A stretch of 64,000 nucleotides of DNA, taken from contig CAKREC010000001.1 of NCBI GenBank assembly GCA_934316925.1, forward strand, positions 62,001 to 126,000, written 5' to 3'. The stretch comes from an uncultured Eubacterium sp. (GTDB lineage Bacteria; Bacillota; Clostridia; Lachnospirales; Lachnospiraceae). Under the pieces are notes generated by a model that was not told where the DNA came from, did not search any database, and saw nothing but the letters and a program-made list of their open reading frames with translations. Below, piece after piece: positions 17,448 to 27,412 of the stretch (the stretch's first letter is position 1; the number at the start of each line of letters is the position of its first letter). Position numbers and translations under genes: made by a program.

Positions 17448-17483
17448 TAAGGCAGATGACAAATCAGGAAAGGATGTGGCGTT

Positions 17484-18458
17484 GTGGAGGATAAGGTGGA
17501 GTTAGTGCTGGAGAAATACGATTTTCAGGTAAAAAATCGCTTTCGCGCCAGAGGGGCACTGTTGTTTGACACCGATCAGGGACCGAAACTGTTGCGGGAA
17601 TATGAGGAACTTGGCAATCATTTTATGTGGGAAAATGAGATAAAGGAGCGGATCGTACAGCGTGGCTCGCTGCTGGTAGATCGTGTCACCGCCAACCGGG
17701 AAGGGGAGGTGGTAAGCCAGCTGGAAACGGGAGAAAAATTTGTAGTATATGATTGGTATGTGGGAGATTCGCTGGATTATCACAGTGAAAAACAGTTAGA
17801 ACAGGCAGGGGAAAATCTGGCAGATCTGCACGACAATATGAAGAATATGACAGAAGAGCCGGTGGCACTGAGGGAGTCGCTGATCGCAGGGTACGAGCGA
17901 CGGAACCGGGAGCTGAAACGGGTGTATCATTTCATGAGGGATAAACGCAGAAAAAGTGATTTTGAATTGTATTCGCTGGCGTATTTTCCGACTTTTTATG
18001 AGAAGGCACAGAATGTTTTAAAGAAAATGCAGGAGTCTGCGTATCTGGTCACAGCGGGAGCGTATAGTGCCGATGTCCGTCATGGGGCGTACAATTATCA
18101 TAATATTATATTTACTAGACGGGGGATCGCAACAACGGACTTTACCAGTGCAGAATATGGCATGCAGATATTGGATCTCGCGTATTTTATGAGAAAAGTA
18201 ATGGAAAAAAATAATTGGAATGGAGCAAAAGGCAGAGCGATCCTTCGGGGGTATGAAAAGAAACGGATGTTGTGTGTGCAGGAGAAAGAGGCACTTTTGC
18301 TGATACTTCAATATCCGGCCAAGTACCACAAGCTTATGAGTCAGTACATGAACGGAAAGAAAACATGGATTTCTGATAAGAAAATGGAGAAGCTGTTGAA
18401 GGTGTGGAATCAGGAGCAGGAAAAGGACTTGTTTTTGAGTGATTTTTGCACGAAGTGA
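17484..18458 (+). CDS. CotS-family spore coat protein (kinase-fold)
   Basis: A 324-residue protein with the aminoglycoside phosphotransferase/protein-kinase-like fold of CotS and CotI: an N-terminal lobe, LADLHDNMKNM (the LHxNM-type alpha segment typical of CotS), HGAYNYHNIIF in place of the HGDxxxxN catalytic loop (H about 198, N about 204), and TTDFTSAEYGMQILDLAYFMRK matching the IDFD..G....DL pattern. The catalytic Asp of HGD is Ala here, so kinase activity is doubtful. Start GTG 17484 follows GGAAAGGA. Location in the outer spore coat is family knowledge. Confidence 0.75.
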   Translation: MEDKVELVLEKYDFQVKNRFRARGALLFDTDQGPKLLREYEELGNHFMWENEIKERIVQRGSLLVDRVTANREGEVVSQLETGEKFVVYDWYVGDSLDYHSEKQLEQAGENLADLHDNMKNMTEEPVALRESLIAGYERRNRELKRVYHFMRDKRRKSDFELYSLAYFPTFYEKAQNVLKKMQESAYLVTAGAYSADVRHGAYNYHNIIFTRRGIATTDFTSAEYGMQILDLAYFMRKVMEKNNWNGAKGRAILRGYEKKRMLCVQEKEALLLILQYPAKYHKLMSQYMNGKKTWISDKKMEKLLKVWNQEQEKDLFLSDFCTK

Positions 18459-18535
18459 TAAGAATTGGTCTGGTCTTTTCAGGGGGATTATGGTACAATA
18501 AAAGTCCACAAATGAGTGAAATGGCAGGTGTTGAT

Positions 18536-19843
18536 ATGAGGGCGGCAAAGACCGTGGGAATGTTTTTTTTAATGCTTTTGCTGAGCGGTTGCAGTGCTGC
18601 CAGCGCACCATCGCCAACGGAGGTACCGAACAGCTCCGTGACTTATGTAGAAGGGGCGGATTTTACTGGTGTGATCCAGCAGATTGACACAACAGCAAAA
18701 AAGATACGTTTTTATAATACGATCATGGACGATCAGGAGGAGTATTCATATACGGGAGGCACGACGATCCTTTCCAAAAACGGACGGAGCATGTCGATGG
18801 ATGAGGTGTCAGTTGGTGAGGTATATGATATTACCAATACGAAAGACGGCACACGCATTACGAAGATGGAGCAGAACAAAGATGTGATCGAGGTTGAAGA
18901 TGCCAAGATCCGTGTTGACAAGGATGCGGGGCAGATTGTAGTTGACGATGTCACCTATGCGTATACCAAGTATCTGGTGGCGCGCTCGGAGGACAAGGAT
19001 ATTGATCCGATGGAGATCACAAGCAGTGACCGTGTGACATTTCGTGGGGTGAAGGGAAAAGCCTATTCGATCGAAGTGACAAAAGGGCATGGGTATATAG
19101 AACCTGTGAATGATAAAGATTTTTATGGTGGAGTGCTGACGGTAGAAGGAGAAGCAATCCTGCCCGTGTCGCCGGCGATGCTTCTGACAGTTCCAGAAGG
19201 AACGTTGAAAGTCAGTCTGGTAAATGGGGATCTGAGTGCATCTACGACCGTAGAGGTCAAAAGAGGCAAAGTTACCAAGTTAAATGTTGCCAAATACCAG
19301 AATCAGGTGCCGGATACCGGACGGATCACATTTGATATCCAGCCAGCGGGAGCCGAATTATATGTGAACGGAAGTCTTGTGGACAGTTCCAAACCGGTGT
19401 CGCTTAAATATGGCAATCATTCCGTTAAAGTCACACTGGAGGGCTACAATGACTACAGTGGCGTGATACAGGTTAAGGACAGCAGTGCGACCGTCCGGAT
19501 CAATTTGTCGGAAGAGACAGCGGATGTTGAGTCGGATTCGGACAGTGAAAAGAGTTCCAGTGTATCTTCCAGTTCGGACAGCAGTTCTTCCAGCGAAGAG
19601 AAGTCTGTGGACAGCGCCCATACGATCACGGTAAGCGCACCGGAAGGAGCGGCCGTTTATGTAGATGGTACATACAAGGGCGAAGCGCCGTGCAGTTTTC
19701 CGAAGGTGCTTGGAAGTGTGACAGTTACACTTACCAAAAAAGGATATGTCACAAAGAGTTACAGTGTGGAACTTGCGGATGACAGTCTGGATGTAAGCTG
19801 GAGTTTTCCGGACTTAGAAGAAAGTGACAGTGCAAAAGGATAG
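18536..19843 (+). CDS. PEGA-domain lipoprotein
   Basis: A 435-residue lipoprotein (signal ending LLSGC). After a beta-rich N-terminal region there are at least two PEGA domains: QPAGAELYVNGSLV ... HSVKVTLEGY and APEGAAVYVDGTYKG ... VTVTLTKKGY, separated by a Ser/Asp/Glu-rich linker of about 45 residues (SSSVSSSSDSSSSSEEKS). A third, weaker PEGA-like repeat lies around VPEGTLKVSLVNGD. PEGA domains are small surface beta-sandwiches of unknown ligand. The frame opens at 18446, but the lipoprotein signal makes ATG 18536 the real start. Begins 78 bases after the CotS-like gene. Confidence 0.8.
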   Translation: MRAAKTVGMFFLMLLLSGCSAASAPSPTEVPNSSVTYVEGADFTGVIQQIDTTAKKIRFYNTIMDDQEEYSYTGGTTILSKNGRSMSMDEVSVGEVYDITNTKDGTRITKMEQNKDVIEVEDAKIRVDKDAGQIVVDDVTYAYTKYLVARSEDKDIDPMEITSSDRVTFRGVKGKAYSIEVTKGHGYIEPVNDKDFYGGVLTVEGEAILPVSPAMLLTVPEGTLKVSLVNGDLSASTTVEVKRGKVTKLNVAKYQNQVPDTGRITFDIQPAGAELYVNGSLVDSSKPVSLKYGNHSVKVTLEGYNDYSGVIQVKDSSATVRINLSEETADVESDSDSEKSSSVSSSSDSSSSSEEKSVDSAHTITVSAPEGAAVYVDGTYKGEAPCSFPKVLGSVTVTLTKKGYVTKSYSVELADDSLDVSWSFPDLEESDSAKG

Positions 19844-19919
19844 TAATGATGCTTTGGCATCTGGTGTTTTACACCCAAAATAAATTGAGAGCCGATGATT
19901 CGGCGGACAGGAGGAAATT

Positions 19920-21653
19920 ATGGATTACAGAGAAACTTACGAGGCATGGCTTGCCAATCCTTATTTCGATGAAGAGACAAAAAGGGAGTTGCGTAGCATT
20001 GAAGGAGACGACAAGGAGATCAAAGAACGTTTCTATGCTGACCTGGAGTTTGGTACCGCAGGACTTCGTGGTGTGATCGGAGCAGGAACCAACCGTATGA
20101 ATATTTACACCGTTCGCAAAGCGACCCAGGGTCTTGCCAATTATATTTTGAAACAGAATGGTCAGGACAAGGGAGTTGCTATTGCTTATGATTCCCGTCG
20201 CATGTCACCGGAATTTGCGGATGAAGCAGCATGCTGTCTGGCAGCAAATGGTATTCAGGCATATGTATTTGAGTCATTGCGTCCTACTCCGGAATTATCT
20301 TTTGCAGTAAGAGAACTTGGCTGTATTTCAGGTATCAATGTGACCGCCAGTCACAATCCACCGGAATACAATGGCTACAAAGTTTATTGGGAAGATGGCG
20401 CGCAGATTACGCCGCCACATGATTCCGGAATTATGTCTGAGGTAAAAGCAGTTACAGATTATGCTACGGTCAAGACGATGTCAAAGGATGAGGCGATTGA
20501 AAAAGGCTTGTATCATACCATTGGACAGGCTATTGATGACCGCTATATGGAAGAACTCAAAAAACAGGTTCTTCATAAAGAGTGCATTAAGAAAGCATCA
20601 CCGGATCTGAAGATCGTGTACACACCGTTGCATGGTACAGGAAATATTCCGGTTCGCCGCATTTTGAAAGAGCTTGGTTTTACCAATGTGTATGTTGTTC
20701 CGGAACAGGAACTGCCGGATGGTGAGTTCCCAACCGTTAGTTATCCAAACCCAGAGGCAGCAGAAGCTTTTGAACTTGCCCTCAAGCTGGCAAAAGAGAA
20801 AGATGCTGATCTGGTACTGGCTACTGACCCGGATGCCGACCGTTTGGGAGTTTATGTAAAAGATACCAGATCGGGACAATATATCTGTCTTACAGGAAAT
20901 ATGTCAGGAAGCTTTTTAGCAGACTATGAGATCGGACAGAAATTGGCATTAGAGGGAAAACTGCCGGAAGATGGTGAGCTGATCAAGACGATCGTTACAA
21001 CCAACATGGTAGATGCTATGGCAAAATACTATGGTATCAAAGTGACCGAATGTCTTACCGGATTTAAGTGGATCGGTAAGGAGATCCTTCGTATGGAGAC
21101 GTCAGGAAAGGGACAGTACCTCTTTGGATTTGAGGAAAGTTATGGATGCCTGATCGGTACTCACGCGAGAGATAAGGATGGTATCGTTGCTTCGATGGCA
21201 CTGTGTGAGGCAGCAGCATACTACAAACTCCGCGGTAAGACGATATGGGATGCGATGTTAGATATGTATGAGAAATACGGTTACTATAAAGACAATGTGA
21301 TCGCGATTTCCCATAAAGGAATTGAGGGACTTGAGAAGATCAAATCCATTATGGAAGAACTTCGGAACAACCCACCGATGGCATTTGGCAAGTACAAAGT
21401 TACGGCAACCAGAGATTACGAAAAGGATGTGATCACGGATGTGGCAACTGGTGCTACCAGACCTACCGGAATTCCAAAATCCAACGTTTTGTATTTTGAG
21501 TTGACAGATGACGCATGGTTATGTGTACGTCCATCAGGTACAGAACCAAAGATCAAGATCTATTTTGGTGTCGTAGGAAAAGATTTAGAAGATGCAGACC
21601 ACCAGTCTGAGGAGTTGGCAAAGGTAGTAAAGGATATGCTGGCTCAATTATAA
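19920..21653 (+). CDS. Phosphoglucomutase/phosphomannomutase (phospho-sugar mutase)
   Basis: A 577-residue alpha-D-phosphohexomutase converting glucose-1-P and glucose-6-P. Diagnostic loops: active-site serine in GINVTASHNPPEYNGYK (near residue 143), the metal loop DPDADR (near residue 303), the sugar loop GFEESYG and the phosphate loop RPSGTEPKIKIY at the C terminus. Length fits the PgcA/PGM2-like subgroup. GGAGG lies 6 bases upstream of the ATG. It is followed after 29 bases by glgB, making a short glycogen or alpha-glucan unit. Confidence 0.93.
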   Translation: MDYRETYEAWLANPYFDEETKRELRSIEGDDKEIKERFYADLEFGTAGLRGVIGAGTNRMNIYTVRKATQGLANYILKQNGQDKGVAIAYDSRRMSPEFADEAACCLAANGIQAYVFESLRPTPELSFAVRELGCISGINVTASHNPPEYNGYKVYWEDGAQITPPHDSGIMSEVKAVTDYATVKTMSKDEAIEKGLYHTIGQAIDDRYMEELKKQVLHKECIKKASPDLKIVYTPLHGTGNIPVRRILKELGFTNVYVVPEQELPDGEFPTVSYPNPEAAEAFELALKLAKEKDADLVLATDPDADRLGVYVKDTRSGQYICLTGNMSGSFLADYEIGQKLALEGKLPEDGELIKTIVTTNMVDAMAKYYGIKVTECLTGFKWIGKEILRMETSGKGQYLFGFEESYGCLIGTHARDKDGIVASMALCEAAAYYKLRGKTIWDAMLDMYEKYGYYKDNVIAISHKGIEGLEKIKSIMEELRNNPPMAFGKYKVTATRDYEKDVITDVATGATRPTGIPKSNVLYFELTDDAWLCVRPSGTEPKIKIYFGVVGKDLEDADHQSEELAKVVKDMLAQL

Positions 21654-21682
21654 TTTCGATCAAATAGAAATGGGGGCTGGCA

Positions 21683-23917
21683 ATGAATCATTATTTAGAA
21701 AGTTGGGCAAACAAAGAATTGATGGCAGAGTTGGAACAGGGCGTGATCAACGCGCCCAACGACCTGCTGGGCTGTCATATATATAAGGAAGAACAGGTTC
21801 AGATTTTCACGGTGTACCGGCCATGTGCAAAGGCGATCCGGCTTTGCAACGGAAAAGGCAAGGTTGTTCAGGAGATGGAACCGATGCCGGTAGACGGTTT
21901 ATTTGGAACGGTGATCGAGGCCAGATCAAAGTGGTTGAAAGAGTATTCTTTTGAAGTAGAATACGGACCGGATGATATTATATCCGTGAAAGATCCGTAT
22001 GGATACAAAGGAACGGTATCGGATTTTGACTGCTATGTATTTGGGGAAGGTAAAAATTATCGTATTTTTGACCACTTAGGAGCGCACATCGAGAAGCATA
22101 AAGGTGTATCGGGCGTTCGGTTTGCCGTGTGGGCGCCGCATGCACGCAGTGTCAGTGTGGTAGGCGATTTCAATATGTGGGATGGCAGACTGCACAAGAT
22201 GGTTCTCCATGGGCCGAGTGGTGTATATGAGTTGTTTATTCCCGGAGTTTCCGAGGGCGCGGTCTACAAGTACGAGATCACGACACGGGACGGCGAGCGA
22301 TTATATAAAACGGATCCATATGGCAACTATGCGGAACTGCGGCCGGGCAATGCATCACGCGTAGCTTCATTGACAGGATACAATTGGCATGATGCGGCTT
22401 TTCAGAAGAAAAGAGCAGAAAAGAATGCAAAAGTCCGGGATCGGGAGCCGATGAGCATCTATGAAGTTCATCTGGCGTCATGGAAAAAGCGTGTGGAAGA
22501 CGATGATAATGGCAACTACAGTTACCGGGAACTGGCTACCATGCTCGGTGACTATCTGGTAGAGATGGGATACACACATGTAGAGCTTATGGGAATCGCG
22601 GAGTATCCGTTTGACGGCTCATGGGGGTATCAGGTTGGCTGTTATTATGCGCCGACAAGCCGCTATGGGGAGCCAAAGGATTTCATGTATTTTGTGGATG
22701 AGATGCATCGCCGCGGTATACAGGTTATTTTGGACTGGGTACCGGCACATTTTCCGAAAGATGAGCATTGTCTTGGACGTTTTGACGGACAGGCTTTATA
22801 CGAGCATCCGGATCCACGTCGCGGAGAACACCCGGATTGGGGAACTTATATTTTTGATTATGGCCGCAAAGAAGTACAGAATTTCCTCGTGGCAAATGCG
22901 TTGTTCTGGGTTGAAAAATTTCACATTGATGGATTGCGTGTGGATGCTGTGGCATCCATGTTATACCTGGATTACGGTAAACAGGACGGACAGTGGCTGC
23001 CAAACAAAGATGGTGGCAACGAGCATTATGAAGCCGTTGAATTTTTACAGCATTTGAATCACATTATGGAGACAGAGCATCCAGGCGCCTATATCATTGC
23101 TGAAGAATCTACTGCCTGGCCGGGAGTTACTGCTCCTGTACAGGAAAAAGGCCTTGGATTTTCATACAAGTGGAACATGGGCTGGATGAATGATTTCCTG
23201 GAATATATGAAGCTGGATCCGTATTTTAAACAATTTCATCACGACCAATTATGTTTTAGTATTTCATATTATCTGAGTGAAAAATATATTTTGGTGTTGT
23301 CACATGACGAAGTTGTTCACGGAAAATGTTCTTTGATCAATAAGATGCCGGGTCTGGAAGGCGACAAATACGCTGCGCTCCGTGCAGCATACGGATTCAT
23401 GTATGGACATCCGGGCAAAAAACTGCTTTTTATGGGACAGGAATTTGCACAGAAAAGAGAATGGGCAGAGTACCGCAGTCTGGATTGGTTTTTACTTGAA
23501 GAGGATGACCGGCATAAAAAGATGCAGACCTATATCAAGGCGCTGAATCATCTATATCAGAAATATGACGCATTATATTACAATGATTTTGATATGATGG
23601 GATTCGAATGGATGGATTGCAGCCGCCCGCAGACAAGCACAGTTGCTTTTGTGAGACGGGGTAGCACAGCGAAAAAACAGCTGATGTTTATTCTGAATTT
23701 CACACCGGTAGCGCATACGGAATATACGGTAAAAGCCCCTTGCAAAGGTGTTTTCACCGAAATATTGAATTCTGACGACACCCAATTTGGCGGTGAGGGA
23801 CGTGTAAATGCCAAGCCGATCCTGGCAAAAGCCGGAGAGGAGAAAGGCACGTATGAGTTAAGTTTGTACTTACCACCACTATCGGCGGTTGTATTGGAGT
23901 ATGATTATACGGAATAA
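21683..23917 (+). CDS. glgB: 1,4-alpha-glucan branching enzyme
   Basis: A 744-residue GH13 enzyme that moves alpha-1,4 chains to alpha-1,6 positions in glycogen. The N-terminal region carries carbohydrate-binding CBM48-like sequence (VRFAVWAPHARSVSVVGDFN). Catalytic core: HVELMGIAEYPFDGSWGYQ, nucleophile Asp in GLRVDAVASMLY, acid/base Glu in IIAEESTAWPGVT, and third Asp in LVLSHDEVVHGK. The C-terminal beta domain ends with SLYLPPLSAVVLEY. Full length. Downstream is a strong terminator. No other glg genes are in the window. Confidence 0.95.
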   Translation: MNHYLESWANKELMAELEQGVINAPNDLLGCHIYKEEQVQIFTVYRPCAKAIRLCNGKGKVVQEMEPMPVDGLFGTVIEARSKWLKEYSFEVEYGPDDIISVKDPYGYKGTVSDFDCYVFGEGKNYRIFDHLGAHIEKHKGVSGVRFAVWAPHARSVSVVGDFNMWDGRLHKMVLHGPSGVYELFIPGVSEGAVYKYEITTRDGERLYKTDPYGNYAELRPGNASRVASLTGYNWHDAAFQKKRAEKNAKVRDREPMSIYEVHLASWKKRVEDDDNGNYSYRELATMLGDYLVEMGYTHVELMGIAEYPFDGSWGYQVGCYYAPTSRYGEPKDFMYFVDEMHRRGIQVILDWVPAHFPKDEHCLGRFDGQALYEHPDPRRGEHPDWGTYIFDYGRKEVQNFLVANALFWVEKFHIDGLRVDAVASMLYLDYGKQDGQWLPNKDGGNEHYEAVEFLQHLNHIMETEHPGAYIIAEESTAWPGVTAPVQEKGLGFSYKWNMGWMNDFLEYMKLDPYFKQFHHDQLCFSISYYLSEKYILVLSHDEVVHGKCSLINKMPGLEGDKYAALRAAYGFMYGHPGKKLLFMGQEFAQKREWAEYRSLDWFLLEEDDRHKKMQTYIKALNHLYQKYDALYYNDFDMMGFEWMDCSRPQTSTVAFVRRGSTAKKQLMFILNFTPVAHTEYTVKAPCKGVFTEILNSDDTQFGGEGRVNAKPILAKAGEEKGTYELSLYLPPLSAVVLEYDYTE

Positions 23918-23924
23918 GTAAAAG

Positions 23925-23981
23925 AAAAGACGATTTGCTATTGTGAGTAAATGTACTTACTTTAGCAAGTCGTCTTTTTTT
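23925..23981. terminator. Bidirectional terminator after glgB and the subtilase gene
   Basis: AAAAGACGATTTGCTA (23925-23940) pairs with TAGCAAGTCGTCTTTT starting at 23963, followed by a T run to 23981. Confidence 0.85.
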
Positions 23982-24007
23982 AATATCAGGAGTCTGACTG
24001 TGTATAT

Positions 24008-26152
24008 TTATTTTTTGATCTTAACTTTGCAGACTGCTTTTTTCTTGGAACCATCTTTTGCCATTGCCGTAATTTTTACGGTGTGTCCAATTCCCTTTTT
24101 CTTTGCTTTCACAACACCCTTTTTTGAAACGGTAGCATACTTTTTGGAAGAGCAGGTCCATTTGATTTTTTTGTTGGTCGCTTTCTTTGGTGTTACAGTC
24201 GCTTTCAGTTTTAATTTTTTCTTATAGCGCAGTGTAGCCTTTTTCTTGTTTAATTTCACTTTTTTCACTTTGACCTTACCTGTTGTAGTAGATGAGGTCG
24301 AAACTTTTGTAGAGGAGACCTTGCTTAAATCCAGAACTCCCCCAGCGACACAGGAACTGCTCAAGGCATCCACTTTTCGGACACATTGTATCAACCGCTG
24401 TCGACGTTGAGTGGCGCTGTCAGATGGATAGTAAGAGGCGAGAACCGCCACCGCGCCGGTAACAACAGGTGCTGCCATGGATGTTCCACTGTAAATGTTA
24501 TATTTTCCAAAGCTGGCAGTGGAAGGATTTGCTTTGGAAACACCGATATTGTCAACATAGATTTTAGAAATCGTAGTAAGATTACCCTCTAATGCGACTA
24601 GTTGCAGATATTGCCGTTGGTTGTAGGTTTTGATCATGCGTGATTTGGCAACATGTTCCCAGGAAATGGATTCTTTTCCGAGAGCCAGATCATAGCAGAC
24701 ATAGTAATTGGTACTCTGATCCAAATTGAGATCAGTGACATCCAGATACAGAGCAAGAACCGAGTTTCTGGAGCTGGCAGAGAAATTCAGGCACTGGGAT
24801 CCGGTATCTTTGTTGAAAAAGTCTATGGAAGAATGACTCAGCCCCTGGTAATCAACAACGGAGGCAGAACGGGAAGTGAGACCCAGGTCTTCCGATGTGT
24901 ATAGCGGAAGTGTGGTTGTGCCGCAAGACGAATAATAGCTGCAGTTCGCCTGGCGCTCGGCACTGGTGTAGACCGCCGGAAGAAATGTATTTGTGTTTAC
25001 TGTGGATAAGATCTTTTCGCCGGGAGCAAATATATCCACAGAGGTTGCTCCATAATCCGAAAATGACGATCGGGTGTCGGTCGGAGAAGAGGAACCTACC
25101 GTAACGACATAAGGACTGTTTAAATCATACGGACAAGTATTTTTAGATGTCGCATCATGGTTGGTTCCGCTGTTTCCGGCAGCAAAGATAAACAGTGCGC
25201 CCTTTTCTCCAATTTTTTTTACTAAAGAAGATAAGGTAGAGGTGGATGCGCTGCCGCCCCAGGAGCAGTTGATGACCTTCACATTGACCCCGTCACACAT
25301 CGCTTCGTATATATAATTAAAAGCGGCGACGATCGTCGAATTGCTGGCGGCACCGGCCTGGGTGTTGAATACTTTCAACGCCATGATCTTTGCCTGGGAT
25401 GAAATACCGGTAATGCCAGTGGAGTTTTGTGCAGCAGCGATGACGCCGGCACAGTGCGTTCCATGACCATCGGAATCGGTATCCATTGGATCGCTGTCCG
25501 AATCACCGAAATCATAACCATAATTTCCGGGTAAGGATGTTGTGTTGGTCCACATTTTTCCGGAAAGTTCTTCGTGGGTGTAGTCTACACCTGTGTCAAC
25601 AACGGCAACGACAGGAGCTTTGGATGCCGTTTTCTGGGTGAGATTATTGTAGTGGATTCCTTCTGCAGAAGCAGATGAAAATGTATCACTGTCACCCAGA
25701 TACCATTGATAAGAAGAAAGTGGATCGCTGGTTGACATTTTGTGTTGATAATAATCCGGTTCGACGGAGATCACATAAGCTTCGTCCTGCAGAGCATCCA
25801 TCAATTCCTCCGTTGAGTAAGATGTGGATGAAACAGAGGATACTGTATAGGTTTTGTCTTTGAGAAACTGCTTTTGTTTTTTTGTTGTACCAAGAAAGGT
25901 CGCATCACCAAAATCCCAGGTTTCATCGACAGACATTTGTGAGTCGAAAGAAACGTCACCCTCTTCAGTAAGGGGCGTGTCGTCGGGAGCCGCCAGGGTA
26001 ACCAATACTCTGCCATCTTCATAAGTGCTTTCTTTTAAGTCAATATCGGATGACACAGTGTCCTGCGCCAGAGCTACTACCTGCGGGCGGACACCGCCTA
26101 TCGTTAAGATCATCGTGAAACAAGTGAAATAAGTAATGATTCGCCGAATCAT
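24008..26152 (-). CDS. Secreted subtilisin-like serine protease with BIG2-like C terminus
   Basis: A 714-residue S8 protease. Signal peptide (MIRRIITYFTCF...), a propeptide to about residue 140, then the triad: Asp186 in VVDTGVDY, His230 in DGHGTHCAG, Ser558 in SGTSMAAP, with oxyanion Asn in AAGNSG. About 160 residues separate FAPGEKILST from SGTSMAAP, where subtilases usually have about 15; this insert is beta-rich and may be a binding domain. A bacterial Ig-like, very lysine-rich domain (last about 90 residues; KKKLKLKATVTPKKATNKKIKW) probably contacts the cell wall. Start ATG 26152 follows GGAGGG; the frame reaches 26269 without a ribosome binding site. Confidence 0.88.
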   Translation of the reverse strand: MIRRIITYFTCFTMILTIGGVRPQVVALAQDTVSSDIDLKESTYEDGRVLVTLAAPDDTPLTEEGDVSFDSQMSVDETWDFGDATFLGTTKKQKQFLKDKTYTVSSVSSTSYSTEELMDALQDEAYVISVEPDYYQHKMSTSDPLSSYQWYLGDSDTFSSASAEGIHYNNLTQKTASKAPVVAVVDTGVDYTHEELSGKMWTNTTSLPGNYGYDFGDSDSDPMDTDSDGHGTHCAGVIAAAQNSTGITGISSQAKIMALKVFNTQAGAASNSTIVAAFNYIYEAMCDGVNVKVINCSWGGSASTSTLSSLVKKIGEKGALFIFAAGNSGTNHDATSKNTCPYDLNSPYVVTVGSSSPTDTRSSFSDYGATSVDIFAPGEKILSTVNTNTFLPAVYTSAERQANCSYYSSCGTTTLPLYTSEDLGLTSRSASVVDYQGLSHSSIDFFNKDTGSQCLNFSASSRNSVLALYLDVTDLNLDQSTNYYVCYDLALGKESISWEHVAKSRMIKTYNQRQYLQLVALEGNLTTISKIYVDNIGVSKANPSTASFGKYNIYSGTSMAAPVVTGAVAVLASYYPSDSATQRRQRLIQCVRKVDALSSSCVAGGVLDLSKVSSTKVSTSSTTTGKVKVKKVKLNKKKATLRYKKKLKLKATVTPKKATNKKIKWTCSSKKYATVSKKGVVKAKKKGIGHTVKITAMAKDGSKKKAVCKVKIKK

Positions 26153-26263
26153 ATTGTCCCTCCAATCATAATGAAAAGTATTGCGATTGCTTTCAATTGC
26201 TGATATTATTAGATTTATAGAAAACATAGCAGGAAAATGTGTTGGAAATAAGACAGGGGGTAT

Positions 26264-27349
26264 ATGCAAATGATATTTGTGAAGGTAGATGATCTGAAAC
26301 CGGGAATGCGCCTGGGTAAACCAATATACAATAAAAATGGGGTATTGTTATACGACCGGGACACGCGGATCACGATGCAGGCGATCTACGGAATTAAAAA
26401 TTTTAACCTTATGGGATTGTATATTCTGGAGCCGGCGGAACCATTACCACCGCTGACACAGGATGACATCAATTTTGAGCGTTTTCAGACGATGGCGGTA
26501 TTTAGTATCCGCGAAGATCTGCAGCTGATCTCTAAAGGAAAGAAAGACAAAGGTTTAGACTGGCTTTGCAGTCTTATTATAAAAAATTATGGACAATTGG
26601 ATCACAAGATCAATTTTGTTCAAAGTTTGCGAAGTGAGGATGATTTCGTTTATAAACATGTTCTCAACACGGCAATCTTGACGGTGTTGATCAGTGGTCA
26701 TATGGGGTTGCCAGCCGCCCGGATCAACAGTCTGGTAAAAGCAGCGATCCTTCATGATATTGGTGCATTGAAGCTTCCGATGAATATGGCAGATCAGTCT
26801 GATGATGGCGATAGGCGCCGGACGATCAAGCACAATACAACCGAAATCCTGCAGCATTACAGTGGGGTGGATCAGGATGTGATCCAGCTGGTAAATCAGA
26901 TGCAGGAGATGTATTGCACAGAGGAAACCGGCATATCTGAAGCTTTGAAGACCAATGTGAATGCTTCTATATTATACATAGCAGATACTTACGATCGTAT
27001 GACGGCTATGAAGTCTTATATGCAGCCAACATCGGAGATCCGTGCCGTGCGTCATCTGATCGAACACGAAGAGCAATTTGATGCCAAAGTGGTGCAGGCA
27101 TTGACGGAAGCGATCAATATTCTGGTTCCGGGTGTGTGCGTAGAACTTACAAATGGATCAAAAGGTCTGGTTATCCGGGAAAATGAAGAAAATATTTTTG
27201 AACCATTAGTGCTGGATTTCTGGGACAATCAGTTATATGATCTTTCGCTGTCCTCTGTAAATCGGGAGGTGCAGATCCGGGATGTTATGAAGACGATGGA
27301 CAACCGGATCAAACTGGATGCAGACAAGTTAAAGGAATACCAGCAGTAG
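26264..27349 (+). CDS. Degenerate HD-GYP domain protein
   Basis: A 361-residue protein with the N-terminal region common to HD-GYP phosphodiesterases (VDDLKPGMRLGKPIYNKNGVLLYDRDT) and a central HD domain: YKHVLNTAIL supplies a conserved His and AAILHDIGALKLP the HD pair near residues 163-164. The lysine of HDIGK is Ala, and the GYP and later HE/H motifs (normally H..RxDG.GYP) are not recognisable in MQEMYCTEETGISE, so c-di-GMP hydrolysis is doubtful; it may bind the nucleotide or act as a scaffold. AGGGGG precedes the ATG. It starts the motility block and is divergent from the subtilase gene. Confidence 0.75.
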   Translation: MQMIFVKVDDLKPGMRLGKPIYNKNGVLLYDRDTRITMQAIYGIKNFNLMGLYILEPAEPLPPLTQDDINFERFQTMAVFSIREDLQLISKGKKDKGLDWLCSLIIKNYGQLDHKINFVQSLRSEDDFVYKHVLNTAILTVLISGHMGLPAARINSLVKAAILHDIGALKLPMNMADQSDDGDRRRTIKHNTTEILQHYSGVDQDVIQLVNQMQEMYCTEETGISEALKTNVNASILYIADTYDRMTAMKSYMQPTSEIRAVRHLIEHEEQFDAKVVQALTEAINILVPGVCVELTNGSKGLVIRENEENIFEPLVLDFWDNQLYDLSLSSVNREVQIRDVMKTMDNRIKLDADKLKEYQQ

Positions 27350-27350
27350 G

Positions 27351-27378
27351 TAAAGAATTCTCGCTTTTTTGACGAAAT
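27351..27378 (+). promoter_or_regulatory. Candidate sigma-D/FliA (sigma-28) flagellar promoter
   Basis: TAAA, 16-base spacer, GACGAAAT, compared with the consensus TAAA-N15-GCCGATAT. It sits 35 bases before the gene that precedes flagellin. Plausible because the downstream genes are late flagellar. Confidence 0.45.
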
Positions 27379-27412
27379 ATACTCTAGATATTTGGAAAGC
27401 GAGCGTGAATTT

